Shown in pieces: positions 63,001 to 64,000 of a stretch of DNA of 64,000 nucleotides. The translations under genes were made by a program, and so were the position numbers. The notes beneath the pieces are model-generated. The model ran no database searches, was not told the origin of the DNA, and worked only from the letters and a program-made list of their open reading frames with translations. The DNA comes from Harmothoe impar (taxonomy: Eukaryota > Annelida > Polychaeta > Phyllodocida > Polynoidae). Within the stretch, counting starts at the first letter, position 1; each line of letters starts with the position of its first letter. The stretch is taken from contig OX381710.1 of NCBI GenBank assembly GCA_947462335.1, forward strand, positions 744,001 through 808,000, written 5' to 3'.

Positions 63001-64000
63001 AAGGGAGGTTGGTGTAGTATTGGTTCTCGACGTGGCAGGGGAGGGGTCTCTATACAATAACAGTGACACAGTTCTAGCAGTAGGAGTGTTCAAACAGCAG
63101 CGGTCCTATTTGTGGACCTCCCCTTTTAGTGTCTATTACCCTGATTCACAGACCAGAGGTTCCCTACGTTGGTACGGTATGGGCTGTTAGTATTTAGTGT
63201 TGGTGGGGGGGGGGGGGGGGAGGGATTCCTGTGTTGCCCACAAGCAGTGGGCAACCTCTTAATAGAAATAGTATTTCTGTTTTATCTTCTCATTCTGCCT
63301 TTCGACTGAACCAAGCAGGAATAGCGATAAATATTAACCCTCTAAGGGTCGCATGTGATGAATACGGTTGTCATGAGACACAGTCCCCGGCCACCAAGAC
63401 CCAGCAGAGTCCTGTCACACACTGACAACACGTGATGCATTACCAGGTGACAGCTAACCAGCACTCCCTTGTTGGTGTGGGAGACCAAGCCGTATTGCTA
63501 TTTAGTATACACTCACAGACACATTGCCAAGGCATCTTGTTATAATGTGATGCATGAGGGATAGTAATTGCAATTTAAGTTATAACTGATTTGTGATCTT
63601 TCTTATAAATAAACGGCTATTGTAGGCCAATAGATAGATATCCCTTCTAAAGGCTTGTGGATGTACCAAGTTGATTCTGTGTTGCATTCCGCAGAAAAAA
63701 GAGTTAAAGTTCTACATGTATTTGTGGACTCCCCCCCCCCCCCCTTCTCTCCCTTGTACTACTACTAGTACATGTACATGTAACAGGATGCGTGTGTGAG
63801 TGTCAATCCCCCCCCCCAACCCCCCACCTCCCCCAACCTAGCTTTCACACTACTTTGCAGCCGTGTACATAGGGGGTGGGGGGCGTCGCGCTATACCGCT
63901 ACGTTATATGTAGAGACTGTGTTTGCCCTTATATAGCCGTGGACCATACCTGATTAACTGCCTGTCCCACACCCTGCCTGCTGACCTGGGCCCCGCCTGT
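63001..64000. other. Unassigned sequence to window end
   Basis: A small hairpin GTTGCCCAC/GTGGGCAAC at 63232-63255, poly-G and poly-C runs, and another TTAACCCTCTAAGGGTCGCA half-terminus near 63336. No exon recognised. Confidence 0.45.

Overview
This is animal nuclear DNA, not bacterial. Genes are split by introns with GT-AG borders, coding density is very low, and mobile-element debris and tandem repeats fill most of the window. The intron-bearing BTB-Kelch gene, the TBC1D1/TBC1D4-type gene start, the many MITE families and a dispersed retroposon ending in an (AATC)n-type tail after a TTAAAC-like motif point to a marine invertebrate. A mollusc is my best guess, but that is inference, not proof.

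Layout. 1-6.36 kb: a long 69-71 bp minisatellite, a 21 bp repeat, and a 1.9 kb tandem duplication containing both. 6.9-7.5 kb: relics of a tyrosine-recombinase element, a LINE 3' end and a stray Kelch C-terminal exon. 7.8-16.25 kb (minus strand): the best gene in the window, a BTB-BACK-Kelch gene of six recognisable coding exons whose splice phases all agree; a further coding exon at 17.3-17.4 kb may be its 5' end. Its 5.2 kb first intron holds a BTB exon fragment, a 20 bp minisatellite in three blocks, a TIR element with palindromic 34-mers, a frameshifted retroelement gag-like gene with a housekeeping-like promoter, and a MITE. 16-22.8 kb: nested MITEs, a perfect hairpin, tRNA-like fragments and one orphan exon candidate. 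22.9-23.6 kb (plus strand): a CpG-rich promoter and first coding exon of a TBC1D1/TBC1D4-like Rab-GAP (N-terminal PTB domain); its later exons are not recognised here.

23.6-37.4 kb is mostly MITEs plus 38 bp and 35 bp arrays. 37.4-39.05 kb is a 48 bp array and 41.7-43.85 kb a 76 bp array. 49.7-57.5 kb (minus strand) contains two phase-compatible coding exons of an unknown gene inside a region that was duplicated and has decayed in the second and third copies. 55.5-56.9 kb carries 18 bp and 15 bp arrays. 58.2-60.2 kb is a CCCTA pentamer tract interrupted by a 5'-truncated LINE with an altered catalytic motif. 60.6-61.8 kb is a 36/37 bp array. The end of the window is MITEs and unassigned sequence.

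The genes do not form a pathway. The main story is structural: roughly a fifth of the window is minisatellite, several arrays carry consensus transcription-factor motifs, and at least six mobile elements still show target-site duplications. I found no clear undescribed enzymatic or defence system. The strongest leads are the rearranged Kelch locus, the palindrome-bearing TIR element, the AP-1-motif arrays, the retroelement gag with NRF1/E2F/YY1-like sites, and the LINE inside a telomere-like pentamer tract.
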